This document shows, piece after piece, positions 32,403 to 42,465 of a stretch of 64,000 bases of DNA (the stretch's first letter is position 1; each line of letters begins with the position of its first letter). The position numbers and the translations under genes are program-made. The stretch is from JBCBKP01 sp038746265. Its GTDB lineage: Bacteria > Planctomycetota > Phycisphaerae > Phycisphaerales > UBA1924. The notes under the pieces were generated by a model that was not told the DNA's origin, did not search any database, and was given only the letters and a program-made list of their open reading frames with translations. The DNA is taken from the NCBI GenBank assembly GCA_038746265.1, contig JBCDKU010000001.1, positions 93,907 to 157,906 on the forward strand. Direction: 5' to 3'.

Positions 32403-34109
32403 ATGACTTCCGATCAGACGCCCGCGATCACCCGCTTCGCCCCCTCCCCCACCGGTCACCTGCATATCGGCGGGGCCCGGACCGCGCTGTTTTGCTGGGC
32501 GTACGCCCGGCGAACGGGCGGGCGGTTCATCCTGCGGATCGAGGACACGGATCGGGCTCGGTCGAGCGAGGACGCGGCGCGGGGGATCCTTGAGGATCTC
32601 GCGTGGCTCGGGATCGGCTGGGATGATGGGCCCGAGTTCGGCGGCTTTGGTGGGGACGAGCGCGGTGTCGGGCCCTTCCATCAGTCGCGGCGGCTTGAGC
32701 TGTACAACGCGCGGTTCGAGGAGCTGATCGAGCAAGGTATCGCCTACCCGGCGTTCGAGACGCCCGATGAGCTCAACGCGATGCGGGCGGAGGCCGAGGC
32801 GGCGAAGCGGACGTTCGTCTATCGGCAGCGCGCGGAGTATGACCACGCGGCCGCGGTCGAGCGGGCGAAGACCGAGGAGCACGTGCTCCGGTTCAGGATG
32901 CCCGAGCGCGACGTGACGGTGCACGACGAGGTGCTGGGCGATGTCGTCTTCCCGTACGCGGAGCTCGATGATCTGGTCATCCGCAAGCGCGACGGCTTCC
33001 CGACGTATCACTTCGCGGTGTGCGTCGATGACGGGCTGATGGGCGTGACGCACGTCCTGCGCGGGCAGGAGCACCTGAACAACACGCCCAAGCACGTGCG
33101 GATCTTCGAGGCGCTCGGGTTCGGCGTGCCGGCGTTTGCGCACATGCCGCTGATCTTCAACACCGACGGCTCGAAGATGTCGAAGCGCGACAAGGACAAG
33201 GCCGCGAAGAAGGCGGCACGCGACGCGAAGCTCGAGGACCATCCTTCGCCCGGCGTGACGGCCGACGGGTTCCTGACTTGGCTCGGCGACAAGCAGGCGC
33301 AGCTCGGCCGCGATGCGCTGTCGGAGCTCGCCGACGCGATGGGGCTCGCGCTGCCCGAGATCGATGTCGAAGATTTCCGCTCGGCGGGCTACCTGCCGAC
33401 GGTCGTCAATAACTTCATCGCGCTGCTCGGCTGGAACCCGGGCGTGCGCGACGTAGACGGCAACGAGATCGACCGCTTCGACGAGGCGTTTCTTGCCGAG
33501 CACTTTGATCTCGGGCGGATCGGCAAGTCGAACGCGAAGTTTGACCGCGAGAAGCTGCTGGCGTTCAACGCGGACACGATCCAGCACGGGATGAACGACG
33601 CGGCGTTCGCGGAGACGTGGCTCGCGTGGGCGGAGCGGTTCGATGCGGAACTGGCCATGTGGGCGAAGGCGGACGCGGCCCGCTGGGCGATCGCGGCGAC
33701 GGCGGCGCGGCCGCGCGCCAAGACGCTGAAAGATGCGCGCGAGGCGATCGAGTTCGCGATGATCGCGGACGACGCGATCGCTTATGTCTTCGAGGGCAAG
33801 GCGACGAAGAAGGCGATGCTCAAGGGTGAGCCGACGGGGCTTGAGACGCTGCGTGAGTTCGCGCCGTCACTCGGGACGATCGACGACTGGACGCCCGCGG
33901 GGATCGAGGGAGCGATCCAGGCGTTCACCGACGCGAAGGGCCTGAACATGGGCAAGATCGCGCAGCCGCTACGGGTGGCGATCACCGGGACGACCGTGAG
34001 CCCGCCGCTCGGGGAGACGCTGGTGCTGGTCGGGCGGGAGTCGGCGGTGGCGCGGGTGGGACGGTGTTTGGAAGCGGGCGCGGAGGTCAAGAACGAGCCC
34101 TCGCCGTGA
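32403..34109 (+). CDS. gltX: Glutamyl-tRNA synthetase
   Basis: A 568-residue class I synthetase charging tRNA-Glu. HIGH motif: PTGHLHIGGARTALFCWAY; KMSKR motif: DGSKMSKRDKDKAAKKA. Between KMSKR and the next conserved block GYLPTVVNNFIALLGW an insert of about 65 residues occurs, which E. coli GltX lacks. The last residues NEPSP and the stop codon are encoded by the left arm of a REP pair (34092-34156). The start at 32403 (MTSDQTPAITRFAPSPTGHL) follows the family. glnS is also present (40618), so glutamine need not be made by transamidation. Confidence 0.95.
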   Translation: MTSDQTPAITRFAPSPTGHLHIGGARTALFCWAYARRTGGRFILRIEDTDRARSSEDAARGILEDLAWLGIGWDDGPEFGGFGGDERGVGPFHQSRRLELYNARFEELIEQGIAYPAFETPDELNAMRAEAEAAKRTFVYRQRAEYDHAAAVERAKTEEHVLRFRMPERDVTVHDEVLGDVVFPYAELDDLVIRKRDGFPTYHFAVCVDDGLMGVTHVLRGQEHLNNTPKHVRIFEALGFGVPAFAHMPLIFNTDGSKMSKRDKDKAAKKAARDAKLEDHPSPGVTADGFLTWLGDKQAQLGRDALSELADAMGLALPEIDVEDFRSAGYLPTVVNNFIALLGWNPGVRDVDGNEIDRFDEAFLAEHFDLGRIGKSNAKFDREKLLAFNADTIQHGMNDAAFAETWLAWAERFDAELAMWAKADAARWAIAATAARPRAKTLKDAREAIEFAMIADDAIAYVFEGKATKKAMLKGEPTGLETLREFAPSLGTIDDWTPAGIEGAIQAFTDAKGLNMGKIAQPLRVAITGTTVSPPLGETLVLVGRESAVARVGRCLEAGAEVKNEPSP

Positions 34110-34156
34110 GGCGAGGGTCTTGCGACAGAGACCCTCGCCTCACGGCGAGGGCTTGT
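34092..34156. repeat. REP family A inverted pair (BIME-like) upstream of RAYT
   Basis: A 25-base perfect inverted repeat (34096-34120 and 34129-34153) with an 8-base spacer. Each arm is itself a hairpin, CCCTCGCC / GGCGAGGG with a four-base loop. The outer flank is AACGAG on the left and CTTGT on the right, one change from the family tail CTCGTT. The left arm contains the gltX stop codon. The RAYT start follows about 20 bases later. Confidence 0.9.
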
Positions 34157-34176
34157 GATGGAGCCGACACATCGAG

Positions 34177-34662
34177 TTGCCCGCCTACTTTCTGACCTGG
34201 ACGACTTATGGAACGTGGCTTCATGGCGATCCGCGGGGATCTTTCGAGGACGAATCAAGGACTCGGCGGGCACTCCGTGTCCTGCCCGACCAAGATCGAC
34301 AGCTCAGGCAATCGAAGCGGTTGGAAGAATCAGCTTTCCGGCTGACCCAGCAGGAGCGTGCGTTGGTCGAGGATTCCATCAGAGACGTCTCTGCCCGAAG
34401 AAGCTGGCGCCTCTTTGCGGTGAGTGTTCGGTCGAATCACGTTCACGTTGTACTCGCTGCGGGGACAAAGAAGCCCGAAGTCGTCATGGGCCAGCTCAAA
34501 TCATGGGCAACACGGAATCTGAGCTCGGCTCACTTGCTTGGTGGTCGAACGCGCGTTTGGACCAAGAAAGGGAGTACGCGGTGGCTGAATGACGAGGCGT
34601 CGCTAACTGCCGCCGTGGATTATGTGTTGAATCATCAGGATCGGTGTGCCGATGGTCCGTGA
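34177..34662 (+). CDS. REP-associated tyrosine transposase (RAYT, IS200-like)
   Basis: A 161-residue Y1 (HUH) transposase-like protein. The start is MPAYFLTWTTYGTWLHGD, read from a TTG at 34177. The metal-binding HUH pair is H88-V-H90 in SVRSNHVHVVL and the predicted nucleophile is Tyr149 in AAVDYVLNHQD. RAYTs cut and join REP hairpins as single strands and are usually single-copy, vertically kept genes with REPs on their flanks. Here REP units lie on both sides (34092-34156 and 34664-34696). The reading frame is intact; composition is slightly less GC-rich than neighbours. Confidence 0.9.
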   Translation: MPAYFLTWTTYGTWLHGDPRGSFEDESRTRRALRVLPDQDRQLRQSKRLEESAFRLTQQERALVEDSIRDVSARRSWRLFAVSVRSNHVHVVLAAGTKKPEVVMGQLKSWATRNLSSAHLLGGRTRVWTKKGSTRWLNDEASLTAAVDYVLNHQDRCADGP

Positions 34663-34663
34663 G

Positions 34664-34696
34664 GTGTCTCGCTGGCTTACGCCAGCGGCTCGTTCT
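34664..34696. repeat. REP family A copy downstream of RAYT
   Basis: Stem CGCTGGC (34670-34676) / GCCAGCG (34681-34687), loop TTAC, preceded by TGTCT and followed by GCTCGTT (34688-34694). It starts directly after the RAYT stop codon and ends 8 bases before the stop of the convergent protease gene. Confidence 0.85.
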
Positions 34697-34703
34697 GGCG
34701 TGC

Positions 34704-35495
34704 TTAGTCGATGATCGTCTGCTCGATCCACGCCGCGATCTCGCCGACCGATGTCGCCATCACCTCGTCGCCGTAGTTGCCCATCTTGTCGTCGGTGGTC
34801 TCGACGGCGCCCATGACGCCGATGAGGCGCCAGGTGCCGCGCTGCTTCGCGAGCACGGGGCCGCCGCTGTCGCCGACGTACGCGCCGATCTCGTGGTCGG
34901 TGGCGGTCGGGTCGTCGGGGGCGCTGAAGCTGATGACGAGTTCGTTGCGTGAGGTATCGACGCGGTCAACGGTGTTCGTGCCGGCGTGCTTGATGCCGCG
35001 GGGCAGGCCCATTGCCTGGCGTGGGTTGAGACCGTTCGCGGCGTCGGCGATGAACGCGCCGACGCCGACGAGGGTGATTTCTTCATCGTCGTCGTACTCC
35101 CCAAGCGGCATGGGCTCGATGCCATCGACCGGCTCGGCGAGGCGCAGCAGCGCGACATCGCCCGGCGTGTACTTCGCGCCGCCGCGGACGGCCGCCATCT
35201 GCTGCTCGAGCGGTGTCCAGTCAGGATGGACGACGACCTCCTCGACGGCGTACGTCTTGCCGTTGATCTCGAACTCGATCGGGCTGACGCGGCGCATGCG
35301 GAAGAAGTCGGCGACGTGGGCCGCGGTGAGGACCCAGTCCTCGGCGATGAGCGTGCCAGTGCCCATGCCGCTGAGCTGGCCGACGGCGTCGAAGGGTTCG
35401 GCGAGGCGCTCATGCTCGCGCTGGTCGAGGGCCGGGTCCTCGGAAGCGAGCGTGACGGAAGAGACAGCGAGAACGATCGCGGCAGCGGCGCGCAT
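34704..35495 (-). CDS. Exported trypsin-like serine protease
   Basis: A 263-residue S1-family protease. Signal peptide: residues 1-16 (RAAAAIVLAVSSVTLA). Catalytic triad in order: His in VLTAAHVADFF, Asp in YTPGDVALLRLAEP, Ser in YVGDSGGPVLAK. The start at 35495 is supported by GAGAGGA about eight bases upstream; the Met at 35549 would not give a signal peptide at the end. There is no PDZ domain, so it is a simple trypsin-like enzyme. It converges with RAYT across a REP unit. Confidence 0.9.
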   Translation of the reverse strand: MRAAAAIVLAVSSVTLASEDPALDQREHERLAEPFDAVGQLSGMGTGTLIAEDWVLTAAHVADFFRMRRVSPIEFEINGKTYAVEEVVVHPDWTPLEQQMAAVRGGAKYTPGDVALLRLAEPVDGIEPMPLGEYDDDEEITLVGVGAFIADAANGLNPRQAMGLPRGIKHAGTNTVDRVDTSRNELVISFSAPDDPTATDHEIGAYVGDSGGPVLAKQRGTWRLIGVMGAVETTDDKMGNYGDEVMATSVGEIAAWIEQTIID

Positions 35496-35693
35496 GGTGA
35501 TTCCTCTCGGGGAGTTGTGCGAGATCGACGCCGCGAGGGACGTGTGCACGGAGGCTCATTGCGAGATCTGGTCGCGAGCGTTGGTCGTGAGGATTGGTCT
35601 TTGGGACTCTGGCTCGCCCGATTTCATGGGGCGCTACCGTTCCAAACAGTCGCCGTCCGTTCGAGGCGTGTCCCAATGTCGAACGGAGATCCC

Positions 35694-36824
35694 ATGGCTC
35701 ACAGCTTCCCCACGCTTTTCTCGCCGGTCACGATCGGCGATCTGTCTCTCGCGCACCGTGTCACGATAGCGCCGCTCACGCGGTCGCGGTCGGCGCAGCC
35801 GGGCGATGTGCCGCAGGACATGAACGTCACGTACTACCGCCAACGCGGCAACCCCGAGACGGGCGCGAGCCTGATCGTCTCGGAGGCGACGCAGGTGTCG
35901 CCCCAGGGCAAGGGGTACGCCTTCACGCCGGGCATCCATTCCGATGAGCAGGTCGCGGGCTGGAAGAAGGTCACCGACGCGGTGCACGCCGAGGGCGGGA
36001 AGATCTTCCTGCAGCTCTGGCACGTCGGGCGGATCAGCCATGTCGATCTGCAACCCGACGGGCAGAAGCCGGTGTCCTCGACGGACAAGCGCGCGGAGCA
36101 CTCGAAGACGTATGTCTCGAAGGACTCGGGGATGGTGCCGGTCTCGGAGCCCCGGCGGCTCGAGACATCCGAGATCCCGGGACTGATCGCGGAGTTCAAG
36201 GCGGGCGCGCAGCGTTCGAAGGACGCGGGCTTTGACGGCGTCGAGGTGCACGGCGCGAACGGGTACATCATCGACCAGTTCACACGCGACGGCGTCAACG
36301 ACCGCGAGGACGCGTACGGCGGCACCGCGGACAACCGCACGCGGCTCGGCTTCGAGATCGCGCAGGCGGCGTGCGAGGTCTTCGGCGCGGGCCGTGTGGG
36401 CTACCGCATCAGCCCGACGGGCACGTTCAGCGACATGTCGGACTCTGACCCGATGAACACGTTCACGACGCTCGCGAGCCGGCTGGGCTCGCTCGGGCTC
36501 GCGTACCTGCATGTGGTCGAGGAGTTCGGCGGCGTCGAGCGCGACGCAAAGACGGAAGACCTGTTCGCGTCGATCAAGGACGCGTTCAAAACGACCGGCG
36601 GCGACGCGTACATCGGGAACGGCGGCTACACGGCCGAACTGGGCGAGGAGCGGATCAAGGCCGGCAAGTGCGACGCGGTGGCGTACGGCAAGCTCTTCAT
36701 CTCCAACCCCGATCTGAAGGCGCGGATGGCGCAGGACGGGCCGTACAACGAGTGGGACGACTCGAGCTTCTACGGCGGCACGGAGAAGGGGTACATCGAT
36801 TACCCGACACTCTCGGAGGTGTAG
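35694..36824 (+). CDS. Old yellow enzyme / NADH:flavin oxidoreductase
   Basis: A 376-residue FMN-dependent ene-reductase related to NemA. Blocks: TLFSPVTIGDLSLAHRV, APLTRSR, QLWHVGRISH (FMN site), VEVHGANGYIIDQFTRDGVNDREDAYGG (shortened here to GANGYIIDQF), and GNGGY near the C-terminus. It should reduce alpha,beta-unsaturated carbonyls or nitro compounds. GGAG about six bases before 35694 favours MAHSF over the Met at 35676. The 198 bases upstream hold the divergent protease's start region. Confidence 0.93.
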   Translation: MAHSFPTLFSPVTIGDLSLAHRVTIAPLTRSRSAQPGDVPQDMNVTYYRQRGNPETGASLIVSEATQVSPQGKGYAFTPGIHSDEQVAGWKKVTDAVHAEGGKIFLQLWHVGRISHVDLQPDGQKPVSSTDKRAEHSKTYVSKDSGMVPVSEPRRLETSEIPGLIAEFKAGAQRSKDAGFDGVEVHGANGYIIDQFTRDGVNDREDAYGGTADNRTRLGFEIAQAACEVFGAGRVGYRISPTGTFSDMSDSDPMNTFTTLASRLGSLGLAYLHVVEEFGGVERDAKTEDLFASIKDAFKTTGGDAYIGNGGYTAELGEERIKAGKCDAVAYGKLFISNPDLKARMAQDGPYNEWDDSSFYGGTEKGYIDYPTLSEV

Positions 36825-36894
36825 CTTGGATCGCCTGGCACAAACCGGTATCTTGTGGGCCACTCTGTACCCGCCTCGAGAAAGGAGACCGGCC

Positions 36895-37743
36895 GTGCCC
36901 AGCGACTCGAACTATGAGCGTCCCGACTACCCGAAGATTCTGACCAAGAAGAACTGGGATAAGGAGAAGGGTGTCTGGGCGAAGATGCACGGCAAGACCG
37001 GCATCGGGGCCCAGCTCGAGAAACTCGAGACCTCCTACAAGGCGATCGACTGGGACGCGGTCGAGATGGTCAAGAACCGCGGCCCGCTCAACAAGTTCAA
37101 ACTGAGCGAGTGGGACGCCAAGCGGAAGGCGGCAGAGAAAGAGGTCAAGGGCAACATGAAGAAGTTCAGCGAGACGTGCTACAAGACGCGCGATCTCGCG
37201 GACGGTGTCGCGAAGGAGTTCAAGAAGTCGAAGACGATCCCCAAGTCGGCGACCAAGCTCGCCACCGACATCGCGAAGCAGGCCGACTTCATGGGTGTGG
37301 GCGCGAACATGAACTCGATGGGGTCGCGCATCATCAAGATGTACGACTTCGGGCGCGCGCCGCTCGACACGCTGCGGGACGTCGTAATCAAGAAGCTGCC
37401 CGGGCTGACGGACAAGGCGATCAAGATCGTCGGCGAGGCGAAGAAGACGCCAACGAAGGACAAGTACAACGACCTCAGCGTGCGCGATGCCGTCCGCGAC
37501 GTCACACAGAACGTGGGCAACATGCCCAAGCTTGTCACCGCGGGCTACCCCGTCGGTGGGATCGACGCCGCGACGTGCAAGAAGCTGACCAAGACGCTGG
37601 CGCTGTTCGGCGACTCGCAGGGTCAGTGCCCGGACAGCTGGGGCGACGACCCATCAGAGACCACGATCAAGAAGGACCTGACCAAGCTCGAGGCCACGCT
37701 CAAGGCGGTCAAGGTCATGTGCGACAACATCAAGAAGTCCTGA
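36895..37743 (+). CDS. Lys-rich helical protein of unknown function
   Basis: A 282-residue protein with a high lysine content (KKNWDKEKGVWAKMHGK, KEFKKSKTIPKS), no signal peptide, and mainly helical periodicity. Two C-terminal Cys-containing segments (DAATCKKLTKTL, SQGQCPDSWGDD) show no metal-site spacing. AAAGGAGA about seven bases before supports a GTG start at 36895; the longer reading from 36826 begins inside the untranslated region. It stands alone, 70 bases after the ene-reductase gene. Family not recognised. Confidence 0.65.
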   Translation: MPSDSNYERPDYPKILTKKNWDKEKGVWAKMHGKTGIGAQLEKLETSYKAIDWDAVEMVKNRGPLNKFKLSEWDAKRKAAEKEVKGNMKKFSETCYKTRDLADGVAKEFKKSKTIPKSATKLATDIAKQADFMGVGANMNSMGSRIIKMYDFGRAPLDTLRDVVIKKLPGLTDKAIKIVGEAKKTPTKDKYNDLSVRDAVRDVTQNVGNMPKLVTAGYPVGGIDAATCKKLTKTLALFGDSQGQCPDSWGDDPSETTIKKDLTKLEATLKAVKVMCDNIKKS

Positions 37744-37762
37744 CGGGCGTCCCGACGCGTGC

Positions 37763-38275
37763 TCACCGGCCGTCGGCGAAGAGACCCCGGTCTGGCGCGA
37801 GCGCGCCCTCATGCTCGAGGAGCGTGCGCTTGCGGTCGAGCCCGCCGCCGTAGCCGGTGAGCGAGCCGTCCGCGCCGATCACGCGGTGACACGGAACGAC
37901 GATCGCCAGGCGGTTCTTGCCATTCGCGACGCCCACCGCGCGCGACGCGCCGGGCGAGCCGAGCGATTCGGCGAGCTCGCCGTAGCTCGTGGTCTCGCCG
38001 AACGGGATCTCGCGGAGCGCCTGCCAAACACGGACCTCGAAGGACGAGCCGAACAGCTCCAGCGGCAGATCGAACGTCGTGAGATCGCCCGCGAAGTACG
38101 CGGCGAGTTGGCGCTCGGTCTCGTCGAGGATGCCGTGCTCATCGGGCTCGGGACTGACTGCCCGGATCGCCTTCGCCGCCCTCGGGCCCGCGAACTCGAG
38201 CGCCGCGAGGCCCTCGAGGCCGCACGCCGCGATCATCGGGCCGACCGGTGTCTTGATGGTGCGGGTGTGCTCCAT
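37763..38275 (-). CDS. ogt: Methylated-DNA--protein-cysteine methyltransferase
   Basis: A 170-residue suicide DNA-repair protein that takes the methyl group from O6-methylguanine onto its own Cys. The active site VVPCHRVIGADGSLTGYGGG holds the acceptor Cys (about 128). The DNA-binding helix region is FEVRVWQALREIPFGETTSYGELA with ASRAVGVANGKN. Length and layout match Ogt; no AdaA domain is fused. It diverges from the PQQ-propeller gene at 38315. Confidence 0.96.
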   Translation of the reverse strand: MEHTRTIKTPVGPMIAACGLEGLAALEFAGPRAAKAIRAVSPEPDEHGILDETERQLAAYFAGDLTTFDLPLELFGSSFEVRVWQALREIPFGETTSYGELAESLGSPGASRAVGVANGKNRLAIVVPCHRVIGADGSLTGYGGGLDRKRTLLEHEGALAPDRGLFADGR

Positions 38276-38314
38276 GGACTGGGGTCAGCGTACCGCGTTC
38301 CGTAGACTGGCCGC

Positions 38315-39730
38315 ATGATCCGCACGCTCGCCGTTTCGCTCGCTCTCGGGCCGATGCTCGCCTCGGCGCAGAACGCCTCTTCGCCCCGGCCCCGGCCGCT
38401 GTCGCCGGATGCGGTGACGTCGGACTGGCCGACCTTCCTCGGGCCCACGCGCGACAGCCGCACGCCCGAGACAGGTCTGCGCGCAGATCTCGAAGCCGAT
38501 CCGCCGGACTTGCTGTGGGAGTACGAGATCGGCACGGGCTACGCGCCGCCCGCGATCGTGGGCGATCGGCTCGTCTGCACGCACCGCGTCGGCGATGAGA
38601 TCCACATCGACTGCCTCGATCCCCTCACGGGCGAGCGGCGCTGGCGGCACTCGTACGACACCGACTATCAGGGCGAGTGGATCCGCGACTCGGGGCCGCG
38701 CTCGTCGCCCGTGATCGAGGGCAACCGCGTGTACATCCACGGCGTGGACGGGGTCTTGCTGTGTCTCGAGCTCGGGACAGGCGAGGTCGTCTGGCGGCGC
38801 GACATCAGCGACGAGTACGGCATCGACGATCAGTTCTTCGGTGTCGTTGCGACTCCCGTGATCTACGGGGGCACGCTCATCCAGAACATCGGCGCGCCGA
38901 AGCGCGGCGCGAGCGTCGCGGCGTTTGATCTTGAGACAGGCAAGACCGTCTGGACCGCGGGCGACCGCTGGGGCCCGTCGTGCGCCTCGCCCGTGATCGC
39001 GCAGATGCACGGGGAGGATCGGCTGTTCATCGTGACCGGCGGTGAAACGCGCCCGCCCACCGGCGGGCTGATGGTCCTCGATCCAAAGACCGGCAAGGTG
39101 CTGCTCGAGCACCCGTTCCGAAGCAGGACCTACACCTCGGTCAACGGCGCGAACCCGATCGTCGCGAGCCCGGACGGCGTCGTGTTTCTTACCGCGGCGT
39201 ACAACGTCGGCACCGCGCGGCTCGACATCGAACCCGATTTCGGCTTCACAGAAACCTGGCGCAACCGCCGCGTCGGGATCGAGTTCTCGACGCCGCTCGA
39301 CGTCGGCGGTCATCTCTACATGATTGACGGCCGGGGCGATCGCGTGGGATCGGTCGTGTGTCTTGACTCCGTCACCGGCAAGGAGGTCTCGCGGACCGAG
39401 GTGATCTGGGACGAGACCGTGTTCTACAACGGCCGCGAGCTCGAGGTCCCGCTCTCGATCGGCAACGGCACGATGATCCTCGCGCCGGGGATGGGCGATC
39501 GCCGCGCGCTGCTGCTCGGCGACCAGGGCGACCTCGCGTGGGTCGAGCTCAAGCCAGAGGGAGCGGAGATCCTGTCGCGCGTCGGGCTGTTCCGGGCGAG
39601 CGAGACGTGGACACCGCCCGCGGTGTCACGCGGGCTGGTGTACGTCTGCCAGAACAGCCGCGAGAAGTTCGGCCGCGAGCGGAATCCGCCGAGACTCCTG
39701 TGCTACGACCTGCGGGCGGCGAGCAACTGA
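38315..39730 (+). CDS. Exported PQQ-like beta-propeller protein
   Basis: A 471-residue protein with signal peptide (residues 1-18, LAVSLALGPMLASA) and repeated propeller blades such as LLWEYEIGTGYAPPAIVGD, ERRWRHSY, GEVVWRRDISD and GKTVWTAGDRWGPSCASP. WPTFLGPTRDSRTPETG at the start is the usual opening of planctomycete PQQ-propeller proteins. It has neither a cytochrome domain nor clear Ca/PQQ ligands, so a binding or BamB-like scaffolding role is as likely as an enzyme role. Confidence 0.85.
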   Translation: MIRTLAVSLALGPMLASAQNASSPRPRPLSPDAVTSDWPTFLGPTRDSRTPETGLRADLEADPPDLLWEYEIGTGYAPPAIVGDRLVCTHRVGDEIHIDCLDPLTGERRWRHSYDTDYQGEWIRDSGPRSSPVIEGNRVYIHGVDGVLLCLELGTGEVVWRRDISDEYGIDDQFFGVVATPVIYGGTLIQNIGAPKRGASVAAFDLETGKTVWTAGDRWGPSCASPVIAQMHGEDRLFIVTGGETRPPTGGLMVLDPKTGKVLLEHPFRSRTYTSVNGANPIVASPDGVVFLTAAYNVGTARLDIEPDFGFTETWRNRRVGIEFSTPLDVGGHLYMIDGRGDRVGSVVCLDSVTGKEVSRTEVIWDETVFYNGRELEVPLSIGNGTMILAPGMGDRRALLLGDQGDLAWVELKPEGAEILSRVGLFRASETWTPPAVSRGLVYVCQNSREKFGRERNPPRLLCYDLRAASN

Positions 39731-39736
39731 GAACCG

Positions 39737-40564
39737 CTACGCGCGGGTCGCCGTGACGATCGGCTCGGGATCGTGCACGACGACCTGCATCGCCTGCGCG
39801 CCGTCGCCGCCGAACATCACGCGGACGGCGGCGGAACCCGCGGGCGCGAAGGCGTCGCCGCCCTGGTAGTAGAGCGTGCGCATGTTCTCGCTGGCGATGC
39901 CGATACGGAGGTTGCCGCGGGCCTCGCCGACAACAAGCGTGCCGCCGTCGCCCGGCGCGAAGCGGTAGGTGCCGGTGTAGCGCGCGAGACGATCCTCCGG
40001 CAAGTCTTTCCTCGGCTCGCGCTCGTTGGCGTCGCCCTTGCTCAGGAGATAGTCCGCGACGCTCGACGCGCGGTCGCCGGCAATTCGGGCGTGCTGCAGA
40101 AGCGTGATACCGTGGGGACCGAGCACACGGCGGACCGCGGGCCGCGCATCGACCATCGCGCGGACGGCGTCCACGTCGCCCATCATCGCGAAGGTGAACA
40201 CGTCGGGTCTCGCGCCGTGGGCGATCAGCACCTCGGCGATGTCCATCCGGCCGACATGCGAGGCGGCGCCGATCGCGGATTCCCAATCGCCGTAGCCCAG
40301 GTCATACGACGCGCGGGCGAGCGCGGGCCGGGCCGAGACGAGCCTGGTCACGGTCTCGAGATCGAAGTGGCTCAGGCGGACGACCTGCGTCGCGGCCGCG
40401 AGACCCTGCCTGGGGAAGTGATCGGGCAGATCGCCCCCGGGCTTGGGTGCCGCCTCGTTGCCGCCCGCGTAGGGCTGGGCGAGCGCCGATCCGGTTGAGG
40501 CGAGGACGAGGCCCGCGGGGACCAGACCGAGAAACCGCCGCCGATCCGTGTTGGTGTGCTGCAT
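39737..40564 (-). CDS. Tat-exported ankyrin-repeat protein
   Basis: A 275-residue protein whose N-terminus has the twin-arginine motif DRRRFLG followed by a hydrophobic stretch (VPAGLVLASTGSALAQ), a Tat signal. The middle has ankyrin-like repeats (SAIGAASHVGRMDIAEVLIA, HGARPDVFTFAMMGDVDAVR, GITLLQHARIAGD). A beta-rich C-terminal domain (YTGTYRFAPGDGGTLVVG) follows, similar to the small domain near the end of some exported proteins. The stop faces that of the PQQ-propeller gene. Confidence 0.8.
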   Translation of the reverse strand: MQHTNTDRRRFLGLVPAGLVLASTGSALAQPYAGGNEAAPKPGGDLPDHFPRQGLAAATQVVRLSHFDLETVTRLVSARPALARASYDLGYGDWESAIGAASHVGRMDIAEVLIAHGARPDVFTFAMMGDVDAVRAMVDARPAVRRVLGPHGITLLQHARIAGDRASSVADYLLSKGDANEREPRKDLPEDRLARYTGTYRFAPGDGGTLVVGEARGNLRIGIASENMRTLYYQGGDAFAPAGSAAVRVMFGGDGAQAMQVVVHDPEPIVTATRA

Positions 40565-40617
40565 CGCCGCCTCCTTCTGGTGCCCTCCAGACTACTGACC
40601 GCTTAGCATCCGCCCAA

Positions 40618-42461
<1,844 letters not shown>

Positions 42462-42465
<4 letters not shown>

